From Mytilus trossulus (Eukaryota > Mollusca > Bivalvia > Mytilida > Mytilidae): 64,000 nt of DNA. A program made the position numbers and the translations under genes. The stretch spans positions 68,384,682-68,448,681 of the forward strand of contig NC_086386.1 of assembly GCF_036588685.1 (NCBI RefSeq), written 5' to 3'. The notes beneath the pieces were generated by a model, which saw nothing but the letters and a program-made list of their open reading frames with translations, ran no database searches and was not told the origin of the DNA. The first letter of the stretch is position 1; each line of letters opens with the position of its first letter. Positions 23,431 to 58,300 of this stretch are shown one piece after another.

Positions 23431-24223
23431 ACCCCTTAATCGGAATATCACAACGACACCCCTTTAAAAAAAGTATGAAAAGACTATAAAACATTTAAGA
23501 ATACATTTACTTTCTTGTTAAAATTCAAGATTTACACTAAAACTATCAAATTTTTAGTGACAACCTAGAACGATGCAATCGTTTCATGTCGTTACAGAAA
23601 GATTCAGACCCGAAAGAAGGAAAATATTTCCTGAATTCCAAAGAAGAATGATGTAACAATAACAGTTCTGAGAAATATAAATAAGAAGATAGTCAAAAAG
23701 TTTGCTTTTCAAATAAACTTCCTTGCGCTTGAAATAAGTATCAGAAGGCTAATATTTCTTCGTCCTTTTCTACTAAAGAGAGTTTCATGTGTTCAAAAAC
23801 CTTCCGGTGTAGTGTCTCGTCGTATATAGAATGCCTCGATTAACATGCAATCTATGATTTACTTCAAAATGTTATCTTTTATCTTTTACACAAACATATC
23901 TTTTGTTGGGAAGATAAATTGGAGTTTGAAATTTACTTGTAACTGTATTGCAAAGGAAAATATGATACCTTTGAATTGAGAGGGTTGAATTTCACATCAA
24001 TAATAGATAATCTGAAACTAGAAAAAGGAGCTTACTCTTTTGATAACAAAAAGTCTAGTCTTCATATTTTTTAGTTCACCTTTTCATTTAATTATTATCC
24101 GGTCAATGATTTTCATACCAAATAAAGTTTCCTCCTTCCATGATACAGATGTACAGATGACCTTTTGGATTATAGCTCTTCATCTTTTATATAAGCTTTG
24201 GACTTCAAATATTTTGGCTACGA

Positions 24224-24267
24224 GCATCACTGAAGAGACATGTTTTGTCGAAATGCGCATCTGGTGC
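24224..24267 (+). ncRNA. Hammerhead ribozyme, second family
   Basis: Helix I is GCAUCA (24224-24229) with UGGUGC (24262-24267). The catalytic box CUGAAGA at 24230-24236 fits the CUGANGA rule. Helix II is GACA/UGUC with loop UGUUU (24237-24249). GAAA is at 24250-24253. Helix III is AUGC/GCAU. The triplet AUC ends at 24261. Compared with 13617-13660, each helix has paired substitutions that keep base pairing, which supports real RNA structure. Helix III has no loop in cis, so only fewer pairs or a dimer could form it. Confidence 0.8.
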
Positions 24268-24414
24268 AACAAAATTGGTACCGTTGATTTTATGTACACT
24301 TTTGACAAGTATTTATGAAATAGAAAGACTTGTTTAATTTACAAATTATTAATTTAATATAAATATATCTGTCATTTCGAATAAAGGCAATAGAAGTTTA
24401 CCGATTTTCAATAT

Positions 24415-24510
24415 ATAGATATAGGAAGATGTGGTGTGAGTGCCAATGAGACAACTCTCCATCCAAATAACAATTTAAAAAGTAAACCATTATAGGTTAA
24501 AGTACGGCCT
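24415..24510 (+). repeat. Dispersed repeat family B fragment
   Basis: ATATAGGAAGATGTGGTGTG, AGTGCCAATGAGACAACTCT and AAACCATTATAGGTTAAAGT follow in the order seen at 55865-56131. Confidence 0.75.
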
Positions 24511-25189
24511 ATGTATTAAATTAATTGTGTTAAGTTTTGTGAACTGTTGTTTGTCGTTTTCTTGTCAAGTTTCGACTTTCGGTTAAATATCCCTTCTGTA
24601 TAAATGTGCATACCATTCTAACATCACATAATTTTGTACATTTTTCTGTAGTCAAAGTTGGAAAAATAAGCTTTTGAAATGGTATTGTTCCTAATGATTT
24701 TGTTGTTGCATAATGTTGTCAGGTGAGAGCATATATACGTAATTCAAATGTAAAAATAAATCTTCTAAATGCATGAACATAAGTCAGAAAAATTAACGGT
24801 ACTACATAATATTTATCATTTTCTTATTTGGTATGTTTGGTATCGTCCATCTTATGTTTATGTATTATTCTTGCTATGCATGGTTAATTAAATACAAGTT
24901 CGCGCGATAATTACCGTAGACTTAACGCATTTTAATAACGCATGAATTATGACCTTCTTCGATAAATGCTTTTAACCAAAGGAGAAATGTTCAAAGACAA
25001 ATCCTTAATTGATAAGCATTTGAAGTATTTCAAACCGGAAATCCCTTTAGCAAATGGTAAAAATCAAAAGCTCAAAAACATTATATGAAACAGCTGTCCT
25101 ACTCGTGATTCTATACCGGCATTTTCTTATGTTGAAAATGATTGAATGAACCTGATTTGATAGCTAGTTAACCTTTCACTTGTATGAAA

Positions 25190-25475
25190 GTCGGGGACTC
25201 GGTGGCAAAGTGTTCCAAGTATATATACTACTGTTATCTCTAGTCAACAATGAGGTTGTGAGTTCGAACACCGTGCGCTCGACTCCAATCTTAAATGACT
25301 AGGATTGTCCGGGCATTTCGTCATTTTCCAACTATGTTGTGGCAGTTTTTGTCCAGGGTGCTCACCCCTATTAATGAGTCTGTAAATAGCTGACCCGAAT
25401 AATCCAGTCGTTATAATACGATCACTACGATCGCTCAATTAGCTCTGGAGGGCAATTATCGTGACCGTAAAGGGG
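25190..25475 (+). mobile_element. tRNA-derived SINE-like element
   Basis: GGGACTCGGTGGCAAAGTG resembles a tRNA A box, and GAGGTTGTGAGTTCGAACAC about 60 bp later contains a good pol III B box (GTTCGAAC). A non-tRNA body follows to about 25475. The tRNA part is too altered to be a functional tRNA gene. Confidence 0.6.
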
Positions 25476-26120
25476 CGCTGTAAGTATCCGAGTTAGTAAA
25501 GAGCGAATATGAACAAACGTTGCAAATTTACCAAGATTTGTAAACCCATTACAATTGAGTAGATGGTATATTATGCTGTGAAATGGGAAGTGGACAATTG
25601 GAAAGTTAAAATAATCACGTTTGTCATAGATTTAAGTTTGAAGTTATCAACCTGTGTCAATATCGAGAAATATTTGTATTCTTTATATGTCTGTTTGTTG
25701 CAGTTGTTTTCTTCAGATATTTTTTTGTTGTAAGTAGGTACCTTGTTTTTCAAGAACACAGTTTTTCGATAGTTTCCAGGAACAAAAGAAAAAAATCATA
25801 ATCTTGGAATATGTGATGAGTTTGTTTTTTTATTCCTTAAACTTTTGCAACTTTACAAGAAGTTATGAACACTGCATGTAAAAAAAAAACCAGTTAACCC
25901 TGAAAATAAATTATATAAAACTCACTTGTGAATAAAATATTGCATTTGTAATTTAATGATAATATATTCTATGTTTCCTCAATGATCAGATCTTGCTGTC
26001 TTTTGAGTGTCCATATACTAGTATATGTAGGATGTTCCATTCCACTATACTTATATACAACGTCATTTCTATCGAATTGATGTCACAAGAAGGATCATGA
26101 AGGGGAAAACATGGGATGAC

Positions 26121-26154
26121 AGAGACGTGTATTATCGAAATGCGCATCTGGTGC
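26121..26154 (+). ncRNA. 3' half of a second-family hammerhead
   Basis: UAUUAUCGAAA then UGCGCAUC and UGGUGC (26137-26154) match the 3' half of 24224-24267, with the same following TTGGTACCGTTA. The 5' strand of helix I and the CUGANGA box are missing, so this copy is dead. Confidence 0.65.
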
Positions 26155-26269
26155 ATGGAAATTGGTACCGTTAATGTTATTGAAACCGGCATATCCGTGA
26201 CACATATATTTTACAAGGGCAACCAAATCATAAACTTCGGAAGGGACAATTTCCAATATACTTTGAGGA

Positions 26270-26960
26270 CCGTTGATTGAACAGCTTACTCATTAGCAGC
26301 AACCTTCTAACAAAAAATATATGATAGAAAAATGAAAGTCCATCAATTTTTCCCGATTGTGTTATTACCGTAAGCGACCTTTTATCAGATTATCAGATGA
26401 CACATTTGGAGCAGTAACTGCCTTTTCTTCCGAAACATCCAACTTCTAGCACATTTTGATGAAAGTTTTAATGCCCAGTCTACGTTTTTATGTAATGATG
26501 CCTTGGTATCTTTCCTACATAGAAATGGAAAGTTCACAATAGGGAACTGAAAATCCGGCAATCTTGTCGTTATTATTTCTTTCTAAAATAATTCAGATTG
26601 CCAATATCTAGATTTCTAGATGAAGGTCATAATATTATATAAGCTGAACTGTATCAATGGTATACCGTACTTTGATGGAATATAAAGTGTTCAGCTGTTG
26701 TAGAACTTATCTAATAAAACGATATCATCTATATAGCTGAATGATAATTTAAGAATATTCTCAAATCCGTCATATTTAACCTTTAATAATGAAGGATGCC
26801 CATTGGGTTTGCAGGATGTATGAATATGCAATCCCTTCTGGTCCGAATTGGAAAAATGTCTTGAGGAGGCAGACTGGCACACTCTCTGGCCATTAGAGAT
26901 CCCAGTCAAAAAATGTTATGTGGTTCATATGAAGCATGTTACTAGTAAAAGGCAAAAGTT
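26270..26960 (-). pseudogene. Decayed Penelope-like RT fragment, minus strand
   Basis: Minus-strand frames give CKPNGHPSLLKVKYDGFENI, then SFSYIDDIVLLDKF (an RT catalytic box) around 26700-26830. Lower down they give a region like FPIVNFPF near 26530, as in the element at 14100-14740. Frames are broken by stops. A hammerhead half lies about 120 bp from its 3' side. Confidence 0.6.
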
Positions 26961-27618
26961 CTGCATCTATACACCTTCCCTCATTTTCAAATGATATTTG
27001 AAATTCCAATTATTTATCGAGGTGGCTTAAATTGATAGAACTTTTCATGAATGTTAATTTTATTTCTTCTTTGACATTCATTAATATTTGATTTTGAATG
27101 TTCAACAATTAGCTTGAACATTACATTCTTGAGTGTACTTAAAGTGTTATCAGATAGAGTGTATAATATACAATTATGGCCCGCTGAGAAGTTGATTATC
27201 CAAAATTGTCGACTCAATTACGAATTATTCTACAAGGGCTTTAGCCCAAGGCAAGTAACTCTAACTAGGGTTGACATTTTTGATAATCACCGACTCAATG
27301 GGACATAATTGTTTTATTATATCAAACGAAAAGTTTCAATCAAAGTAAAATTTTGTAACAGATTGTCAAAACACTTATACTGACTTAATATTACTTAAGA
27401 AAACTATTTTGTGTCTATTGACATTTTACGTGTGTACAACAAAGATGGACCCTTTTAGTAATATATAGATGGCACTGAAAAGGCCCGTTTACAAGAGATG
27501 TTGTTGACACTAGATTAATTGCCAACACTTGTTTGGTCATGTTTCATTGTCACCTGATGGGCTTCCTGCAACGTGAACATTGCCATTTTGTTAATTTCCA
27601 TCTGTGACCTCATCTGTA

Positions 27619-28021
27619 TGGTTGATAGTTATCAAAGGTACCAGGATTATAATTTAGTACGGCAGACGTGCGTTTCGACTACATAAGACTCACCAGTGAC
27701 GCTCATATCAAAATATTTATAAATCCAAACAAGTACAAAGTTGAAGAGTATTGAGGATCCTAATTTCCAAAAAGTTGTGCCAAATACGGCTAAGGAAATC
27801 CATGCCTAGGATAAGAAAGTCCTTAAGTTTTTCGAAAAATTTAAAGTTTTGTAAACAGGAAATTTACAAAAATGACCACATTAATGATATTCATGTCAGC
27901 ACCGAAATGTTGACTACTGGGTTGGTGATACCCTCGGGGATGAAACGTCCACCAGCAGTGGCATCAATCCAGTGGTGTAAATAGTTATCAAAGGATATCA
28001 GGATTATAATTTAGTATGCCA
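27619..28021 (-). mobile_element. Retrozyme-like unit, minus strand
   Basis: Contains one whole unit in the order TGGCATACTAAATTATAATC, CCACTGCTGGTGGACG, GAGGGTATCACCAACCCAGT, CATGGATTTCCTTAGCCG and GAGCGTCACTGGTGAG. About 45 bp of a second unit follow. The distance between the two cleavage-equivalent positions (28021/28022 and 27664/27665) is 357 bp, close to the 360 bp of the plus-strand dimer. The 5' boundary of similarity falls almost exactly at the predicted cleavage site. Confidence 0.75.
27659..27702 (-). ncRNA. Degenerate hammerhead ribozyme
   Basis: Helix I GCGUCA/UGCCGU, box CUGGUGA (an invariant A is changed to G), helix II GUCU/AGUC with a mismatch, GAAA, and triplet GUC. The core change predicts loss of cleavage. 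Confidence 0.65.
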
Positions 28022-28029
28022 GACTTGGA

Positions 28030-29130
28030 CATTGAATAACCTAAACTGTATACCCATTTAATCTTTGATAACCTAAACTGTAGGTTTGACTATTGATACG
28101 ATTAAAGGATATATGGAATAACGCCAAATCTAAGAATACTTTAATAGCAGTCACAAAACTACAACGGCATGCAGGATTATACCCATTTAATCTTTAATAA
28201 CCTAAACTGTACTTTCAGTCTTTTATTTCTCTTAAAAAATATTTTTGATTGATAAAAGAAAGATTTCCATGCTAGTATGATAAAGTGTTCATTTTGTATC
28301 CTCATAGTTCTCGCACATATGGGTGATTATAATTTCATGCTGGGCTAGATTTTGAAAAGAATTATAAAGATTGCTTGACAATTGCAGATACGTATATAGC
28401 ATTTTTTTATGTTACTGTTTTCTTTAGGTGACATGTTTATAGTCTAATTAACACCTTTGATGGTCTTTAATCTGTTGATCACTTTATGCAAAGTTAATTA
28501 GTGTTATCACTACGATTTACACGGATCAATGTTTACTTTGCAGTTTTCTCAATCCAGACTATTTGTAACCTTTGTTTCTAAATGCTTAAATTTTTCATTT
28601 GTTTTTTTTTTAATTTAAAAACCCACGAACATGTAAATATTCCTCAAACCACGAAAATTAATACCTACGAATTAAAGTACTTTCAGAGTATTCGAAATAA
28701 CATAAAAAAAATGTGGTGTACACTGTTAAATAACCCACCTTCTTCATAGACAGAAAAAATATTACAGTCATTCCTTAATTCCAATCGTAGAATGAACACT
28801 TAGGGTGCTACAACTTTACAGTTATTTGGATTAAGTAAAATAGTACCAAATTTGTTTGGGATTGTTCAGTTGTTTTCATATGCTATGAGCTGGGCATGTT
28901 TTCATATAAAAAGATTAAAAAGGGAACTTTGCTAAATCATCAAAGCTAAAAATTGTTACTCCAGAGTCTGGAGTCCAGACACACATTTTGTCTACAAAAG
29001 AACATTAAGTACCACTTGAATAAAAAATTTAAAACAGTCAAATGAAGGAAGTACAAAGTAGAAAAGCAATTTTTCAATCCAATGTATCCCTTATAAATAT
29101 ACTGTGTAAAAGTATAATAACAAAATACTT
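28030..29130. other. Spacer downstream of SPATA5; no gene seen
   Basis: Contains short repeats of TAACCTAAACTGTA near 28035-28075 and 28197, otherwise AT-rich DNA. SPATA5 transcription ends in its right part, but I found no clear polyadenylation signal. Confidence 0.4.
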
Positions 29131-29135
29131 CTAAA

Positions 29136-51969
<22,834 letters not shown>

Positions 51970-52327
51970 TTTTGTTTTGCCCACGTGTTTATGTTTACAA
52001 ATACTACAGGTCACTTCGGACCGTTTCTTCAACCGGGAACCTGTTATGTTACTCTCTACATAAATAAAAATGATAGCTATCTTTTCATCTTTAATAAATA
52101 AATGATTATTTAAACTTTAGTCAATTATCTAAAATTCTTGAACGAAAGTTATATATTTTCATTTCATTTCCGATTATTCAATACCAACCGGCGAAAGTTT
52201 AGAGATTAAATTGTCGCCATTTGGAAAATTTGCTACACGTTTCCGGCGACGACAAAATACAATATTTGCAAGCTATGTTATAAAGAGTTACTTTAACATT
52301 ATACGACCATATCGTATAACCACAGAA
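51970..52327. promoter_or_regulatory. Bidirectional promoter between SPATA5 and RBM26
   Basis: The two start codons (51969 minus, 52328 plus) lie 358 bp apart, head to head. The space holds a YY1-like site (GTCGCCATTT at 52213-52222, AAATGGCGAC on the other strand) and an ETS/GABP-type CCGGAA on the minus strand at 52241-52246 (TTCCGG). Both site types are common in TATA-less two-way promoters of housekeeping genes. No TATA box stands out. Transcription starts are not known. Confidence 0.7.
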
Positions 52328-55300
52328 ATGATTATTGAAGATGTCGAAGCTTTGAAGAAATGGGTGATGGATACTGTTGCACCGATGTAGGTTTAAAATT
52401 TGAACATGTTAACTCGCAGCTGTCCAGAAAATTATTTAGCTGCGGTTATCATGGTTATATACCTCGTATGGTCATATTGGTGTTATAAAAAATAACATAA
52501 TTTGAGAATCATTTTTAAAGCATAAGCATTATAAGAGCACAGCTTTTCAACAGGAACATTTTAGAATCCAGGTCTGTTCGCGCCCAATCGCGTTTGCAAC
52601 CATCCATGTTCACCCCTTTAAACTTGACACCCTTCAAATTCCTCCTAAAGTTTGTTTGCGCCTAATTCTACTGGTTTTTGGTAAGTGTATAATTGCTAAT
52701 AATGTGAACGTGTAGGGTGCGAAAGTATTTGGGCGTGAAACAAACCTGATAATGAACATTTTTAATCTGCATAGAAGCAAAAAAAGTAATTCATGTATCA
52801 CTATCAAAAAATATTGTCTCAAAGACTGAAAAGTTTTGTAAAGAATTCTCTCTTATAGTTCATTGTAGTTATACTTAAACTAAATTACCAGCCATTAGTC
52901 TTTAGAAGTGTCAACTTGACACTATAATCTCTCTGTAATTTGAATCACACTGGTAATTTTATGTCCCTATTGTATTTAACACATTGGTACATTTGTATTT
53001 ATGATGTGGCACTGCAGAAAAAAAACCAACTAAATAAATAATTAAATAATTAATTAACAACAAAAAAAAAAATGAATAAATAATTAACCCTTATAAAACC
53101 TTAACTATCTATTTTGTGAACCTTCCAGTATCTTTAATAAAGACCTGTATGTCTATGATAAAATCTGGTATTTTCGATATGAAAAAAAGCAAAGATTATC
53201 AGCTTAAATATTAACCCCTTTTTCCTTTTATGAAAACATGATTTTTTTTCTTTTTTTCTTTTACAGTTGTGATGCAGATCCAGAACCATTGTCACGATAT
53301 TGCTTAGCTTTAGTGAAGAAAGATAAATCTGAGTCTGAACTAAGAGAGTTTTGTCTAGATCAGCTAGAAGTCTTCTTACAGGGCAGTAAGTTACACTTTG
53401 TTACATGAATTACTACTTTTTGAAAGTTTTCTTAGCCTATATATATATATAAACAGATGGCCTTGGCTAGATACATTTATCATATGCATCAACCATATTA
53501 TAAAAGGAGTAGGTTCAGTAACCCCCTTTTTGGCCCCAAATTTTAGCAGTATTACAAAATTGTGAAAATGTAATCTTTTAGCTATTTATTGAAAAGAAGA
53601 ATGCTTCTGCTACTCAAATATGGGCTGTTTTTGACAATACAATGTACATATATTGGGTACTTACGTCATTAAGTCATGCTAAATTACTGGAATCTTCACA
53701 ATTCTAGTATTTTAGTTAAATTTTAGATGGTTTCTGTCTTAAATGAAAGTTGTATTTGATGATAATACATATAAACATATATAAAGGCTGAGGATGAACA
53801 CGGATGGAGCCTTTTTCATTTTTGACTAAACCATCTGAAAAGTGACGTTCTTTTGCATATTTGATTGATTTTTCATATATTTTAGCTTGAATCGGAGCGT
53901 TTTCAATGACTTAATCAGTTAAAATCTCTGACATAAACTAACTGCATCAATTGAAATAGACGCTTAAGTCTTTAAAAAGTTTCCAAAATCTTTCCTTAGA
54001 TGAACTTGAAATTTGAGGCCAAAATCAGCCCTTACCGGACCTACTCCTTTGGGTTTTCAATAGGCCACAGACCACAATTAATTTCTTTATCAGTTCTTTA
54101 TAACGTTTTGTATCATTAAAAAAATTGCACCATGCACTTTTTGTCAATTTTTGTGTGTGTGTGATGTATAGTACTAGTCCAAACATATATCCAAAATTCA
54201 GAAAGATGGAAGCAATCACTTTCACAAATTTAGCCAATACACATCCATACCCCTATTGACAAGTCAAGAGATGTTCCAAAAACTCTTAATATTACCTTTT
54301 TGCACTTGACCTTATCACTCATTCCATATCAAAATCAGTTTGAATACAACATTCAAAAGTTTATTTCACCTGTCTTTTTTTCATTTTCACCTCATAAAAT
54401 CTTAAGAAATTAGTGAGAAAGGAAAAGAAAAAAAATTAAGGAAAAATACACTCTAATTAAAAGGAACTATATTCTTGGACAACGAAAAAATGGTCAGTAA
54501 CTGTGGTCTTGAGCCAATACTCTTTTAATTACTTTATTGGTTTGGCCTCCCAAGTATTATGATAACTGCATCTGGTGTACTGAATTGAAAGTACATGTAT
54601 CTTTGATAAGTCAATAAATTGTTGTAGAAAATACTAGAATAATATAAATAATTTAGCATGATCATGCAAACTTGTGCCTTCTTCTGATCCTTTTTTACAC
54701 CATTTGCATTTGTTCAATAATCAAATAACCAACTATTCACTTTTCAATTTTATCTGTATTTGTTTGTTATATAAATTCTGTATAAATGAGGCATAAAAAA
54801 ATACATGTTCTTCCCAATTGTATTATATATTATGTACTTTCCCTTTTAGAAAAAAAAATTATAAACAAATTTTTTTTAAATAAAGATATGTTTTTCCTCT
54901 TCAGAGACAGCAGGCTTTGTTGATGTTCTGTTTGATGCTTTAAAGTCCAAAGCTTACCTCCAATCCAAAGGGAAACCAGATGTATCAGATAACAGTCAAG
55001 AGACGCCCTCCTCTACAACAGACGATATAAAGATCAAGGAAGAACCAAAAGAGGTAATAGAGAATTCTGAGATATATATGCTTAAATAATTTTCACTGCC
55101 AAAGACTCAATAAACTGTCTAAGGGTTTTTATTTATATTCTAGAAGGAAAGATGATGGTCATTTCAGTTTTTAAAAAGAATGCAGTCATATATTGGTATC
55201 ACGTCGTCAGCGTTTGACGGATGGTTTCCGGAAAATAACTTTAGTATAAGTAAATTGAAATCAATAAAATTTTAACACAATGATAATAATTACAAAAGGA

Positions 55301-58300
55301 AGCTTGGGATTGATTTTTGGGGTTATGGTCCCTAAGGTTTAGAAATTAGGGGCCCAAAAAAAGCATTTATCTAGTGTTAGGACAACTTAAGTATCAGTAA
55401 ATAGAAATCAATAAAATTTTAATACAATGTTTATAACCACAAAAGGAAGCTTGGGATTGATTTTGGGGGTTATGGTCCATAAGGTTTGGGAAAAAGGGGT
55501 CCAAAACAAGCGGTTGTATAAAGCTGCGCCCTGCAGAGCACCTGGTTTTGGAAAATGTCAATGGTTAATGTCCAATGTTTAAATGGAAATTGAAAATGGC
55601 AATTCTTGGTTCTTAGTGTTAGTTGCCTTGGCAGTACCACTTTTGGTACGTCAAATAATTATGTTTTCCTTCATACAACAATTAGTGTTCCAATATATAT
55701 TCCTGAGTTATCTTTTGAATTTTTTAAGCCTCCAGTTAAAAGAAGCAATAGTAAGGAAGATCAGAAAGATTTACGAGATGTTATCAGGAAACGACACAGT
55801 TCCAGAAGTCCTAGTCCACGAAGGAGAGAATTGTAAGTACACTACTTGGTTTCTATATTTTTACATAGATATAGGAAGATGTGATATGAGTGCCAATGAG
55901 ACAACTCTCCATCCAAATAACAATTTATAAAAGTAAACCATTATAGGTCAAAGTAGGGTCTTCATCACAGAGCCTTGGCTCACACCGAACAGCAAGCTAT
56001 AAATGGCCCCAAAAGTACTAGTGTAAAACCATTCAAACAGGACAACCAGCGGTCTAATCTATATAAAAAACGAAAAACAAGAAACATGTATAAATTACAT
56101 AAACAAACGACGACTACTGTACATCAGATGTATTAATAATGGAACCTACAGTTAATTCATTATTCTGCAGATGCATTGTGGATCTTCTTTAACTTATGAA
56201 GTTTTGCATCTAATTTTTTTAAAGTTATGCACAAGATCTATACTGTTTACTGTGATGTCATTTTATACATATTCACTGAAATTTGAACCTTAAAGAAATC
56301 ACAATATCTTTGATGAGTCACTTTAAAGAAATGAAGAAATGCAACAACACTGTCAGTATGCATACAAAATTCAAAAGATTGCTAATGTGTCTACTCTGCA
56401 CAAGATACCAAATGATGAAGAAATTAACATCTATAGGTCTCTGTATGGCTTTGAATTTCAAGTGACTTAATGTTTTAAGCAGCATATTTATAAGTCTAAT
56501 ATAAGAAATATCTCTTCTCTTATTCTGCACTTAAGATAGGTCAAACAGCAAATGTGTATGCCATACAGGCTTTTCATTGAGTACTCTGTACTCAGTACTT
56601 TAAACTCATTTAAAGACATGATAGACATTAAAAAAGTGATAAATCTGCCTGTATTTAGGAATTTTCATAAAATGTATTCATGGAAAACCTAGTGCTTCCT
56701 ATAGTTTAGGAAAGTGCTGGTCCAGTTATGACCATAAAAGATAACGAGTCATAGTTATGTAAAAATCAAGGTAAAATATTGTACATAATGTTAAGAAACC
56801 CTTAATGTACCCTTGAATATGCAATTCTTTTTTGCTATTTTTGCAGTGATGAAAGAAGACGAAGAGTTGATGACAGAAGAATTAGACGAAGAAGTAGATC
56901 AAGAAGTCCATATAGACCACCTAGAGCTCGCTCTCCAAGGGCATGGTCTCCAAGGGGAAGGTCAAAGTCACCTAGACACTGGTCGCCTAGGGCAAGATCC
57001 CCTAGATTGAGGTCAAGATCACCAAGAGGTCGAAGTCCTAGGAGGATTGTAAGGGACTCACCAAAACGATGGTCAAGATCACCAAGATCTAGGTCTCCCA
57101 GAGGAAGATCACCTGGTTACAGGTCACCCAAAGCTAGAGCCAGGTCACCACGTTCACCAAAGCGATCTGGATCATGGAGTAGGTCTAGGTCAAGATCAAG
57201 ATCCACCCCTAGGTCTCGCTCTAGGTCAGGATCAAGGTCTCCAGGTGAGTTGTCATAATATTGAAAGAAACGTGAGAAAATTAGATGACATTTCAGGGTT
57301 GTTTAAACTGCTGTTTGATATAGACGACATTTATGAATTACATATCACTTATTTTTAATGTGTACATGTGTTTATGTTCTGACATGATAGTCTAAAAGAC
57401 AAGGCCAGCATGAGGGGATCTTGCAGTAAAGTGACACATGATACTTTCAGGCCTAGGAAAAACAACAAACTTCTCTTCACTCCTTCAGGTTAGTGTCCTC
57501 AGGTATTGTCAATTTTGTAGGAAATGTTTTTGAGTGAATTACCTTACAATGTGGCCATGTTTTTTTTATTGCAGGAAGAAAAAGAGACAGTAGAGGTCCA
57601 ACTCCAACTATGGATAATGGAAAGTATATAGAATCCAGCATACCTGTCATGGGGGTCACTGTTTACAGCACAGCAAGAACAGAACCCAATGAGACTAAGC
57701 CACCAGCTGTTAAATCACTGCCTAGATGTAAAGATTACGATGGTAATTCAGGATTCTCCGTCTATAGCGGTGGATGATCTTGTCCTTGCTTTCTATGTTT
57801 GTAAAGGGATAAAATAATGAAAAATCAAGTTTTCTTTGATGAATCTTAATACTATATTGAAAGATCTGAAATAAAATTCTCATCATTACTCTTTCTTTAA
57901 AAAAAAAAGAAAAGACCAGATTAAAAAAAAGAAAAGTCTTGCATGAAAAAAGAGAAACTAGAAAAAAAGAAAAGTATATGAAAAAAATAATGAGAAAGAA
58001 AAAAAAGAAGAAAAAATGAGAAAACACATAAGAAAAAGATTTCAAAGAAATAAAATCTTGAAGTACAAAATTAAAGAAAATATATGCAGGCTGGTCATAA
58101 GAAAGAGTGTGATGTTTAATTGGTAAATCAAGTTATCTTGGTACAATAAAGTTTAAGATATAGCTTATAGAAATCATGTGCTAGTTTATTATTAAAGATA
58201 ACATTGTAATTTTTAAAAAGGACTGTAAAAAAAAGAGTTGATGTGCACCTGGGAAAAAAAATTGAGAAAAAATAAGAAAGAGCAAACTTATTTTAAAAAT

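Noticed and set aside
51970..52032. Extension of SPATA5 to an upstream start at 52032 (extra cysteines)
   Set aside because: That start codon is TTG. The first ATG is 51969, and MPPKSK followed by a zinc-binding motif is a reasonable N-terminus.
57722..58045. 107-residue minus-strand frame rich in F and L
   Set aside because: It is the complement of an AAAAG-rich simple sequence.
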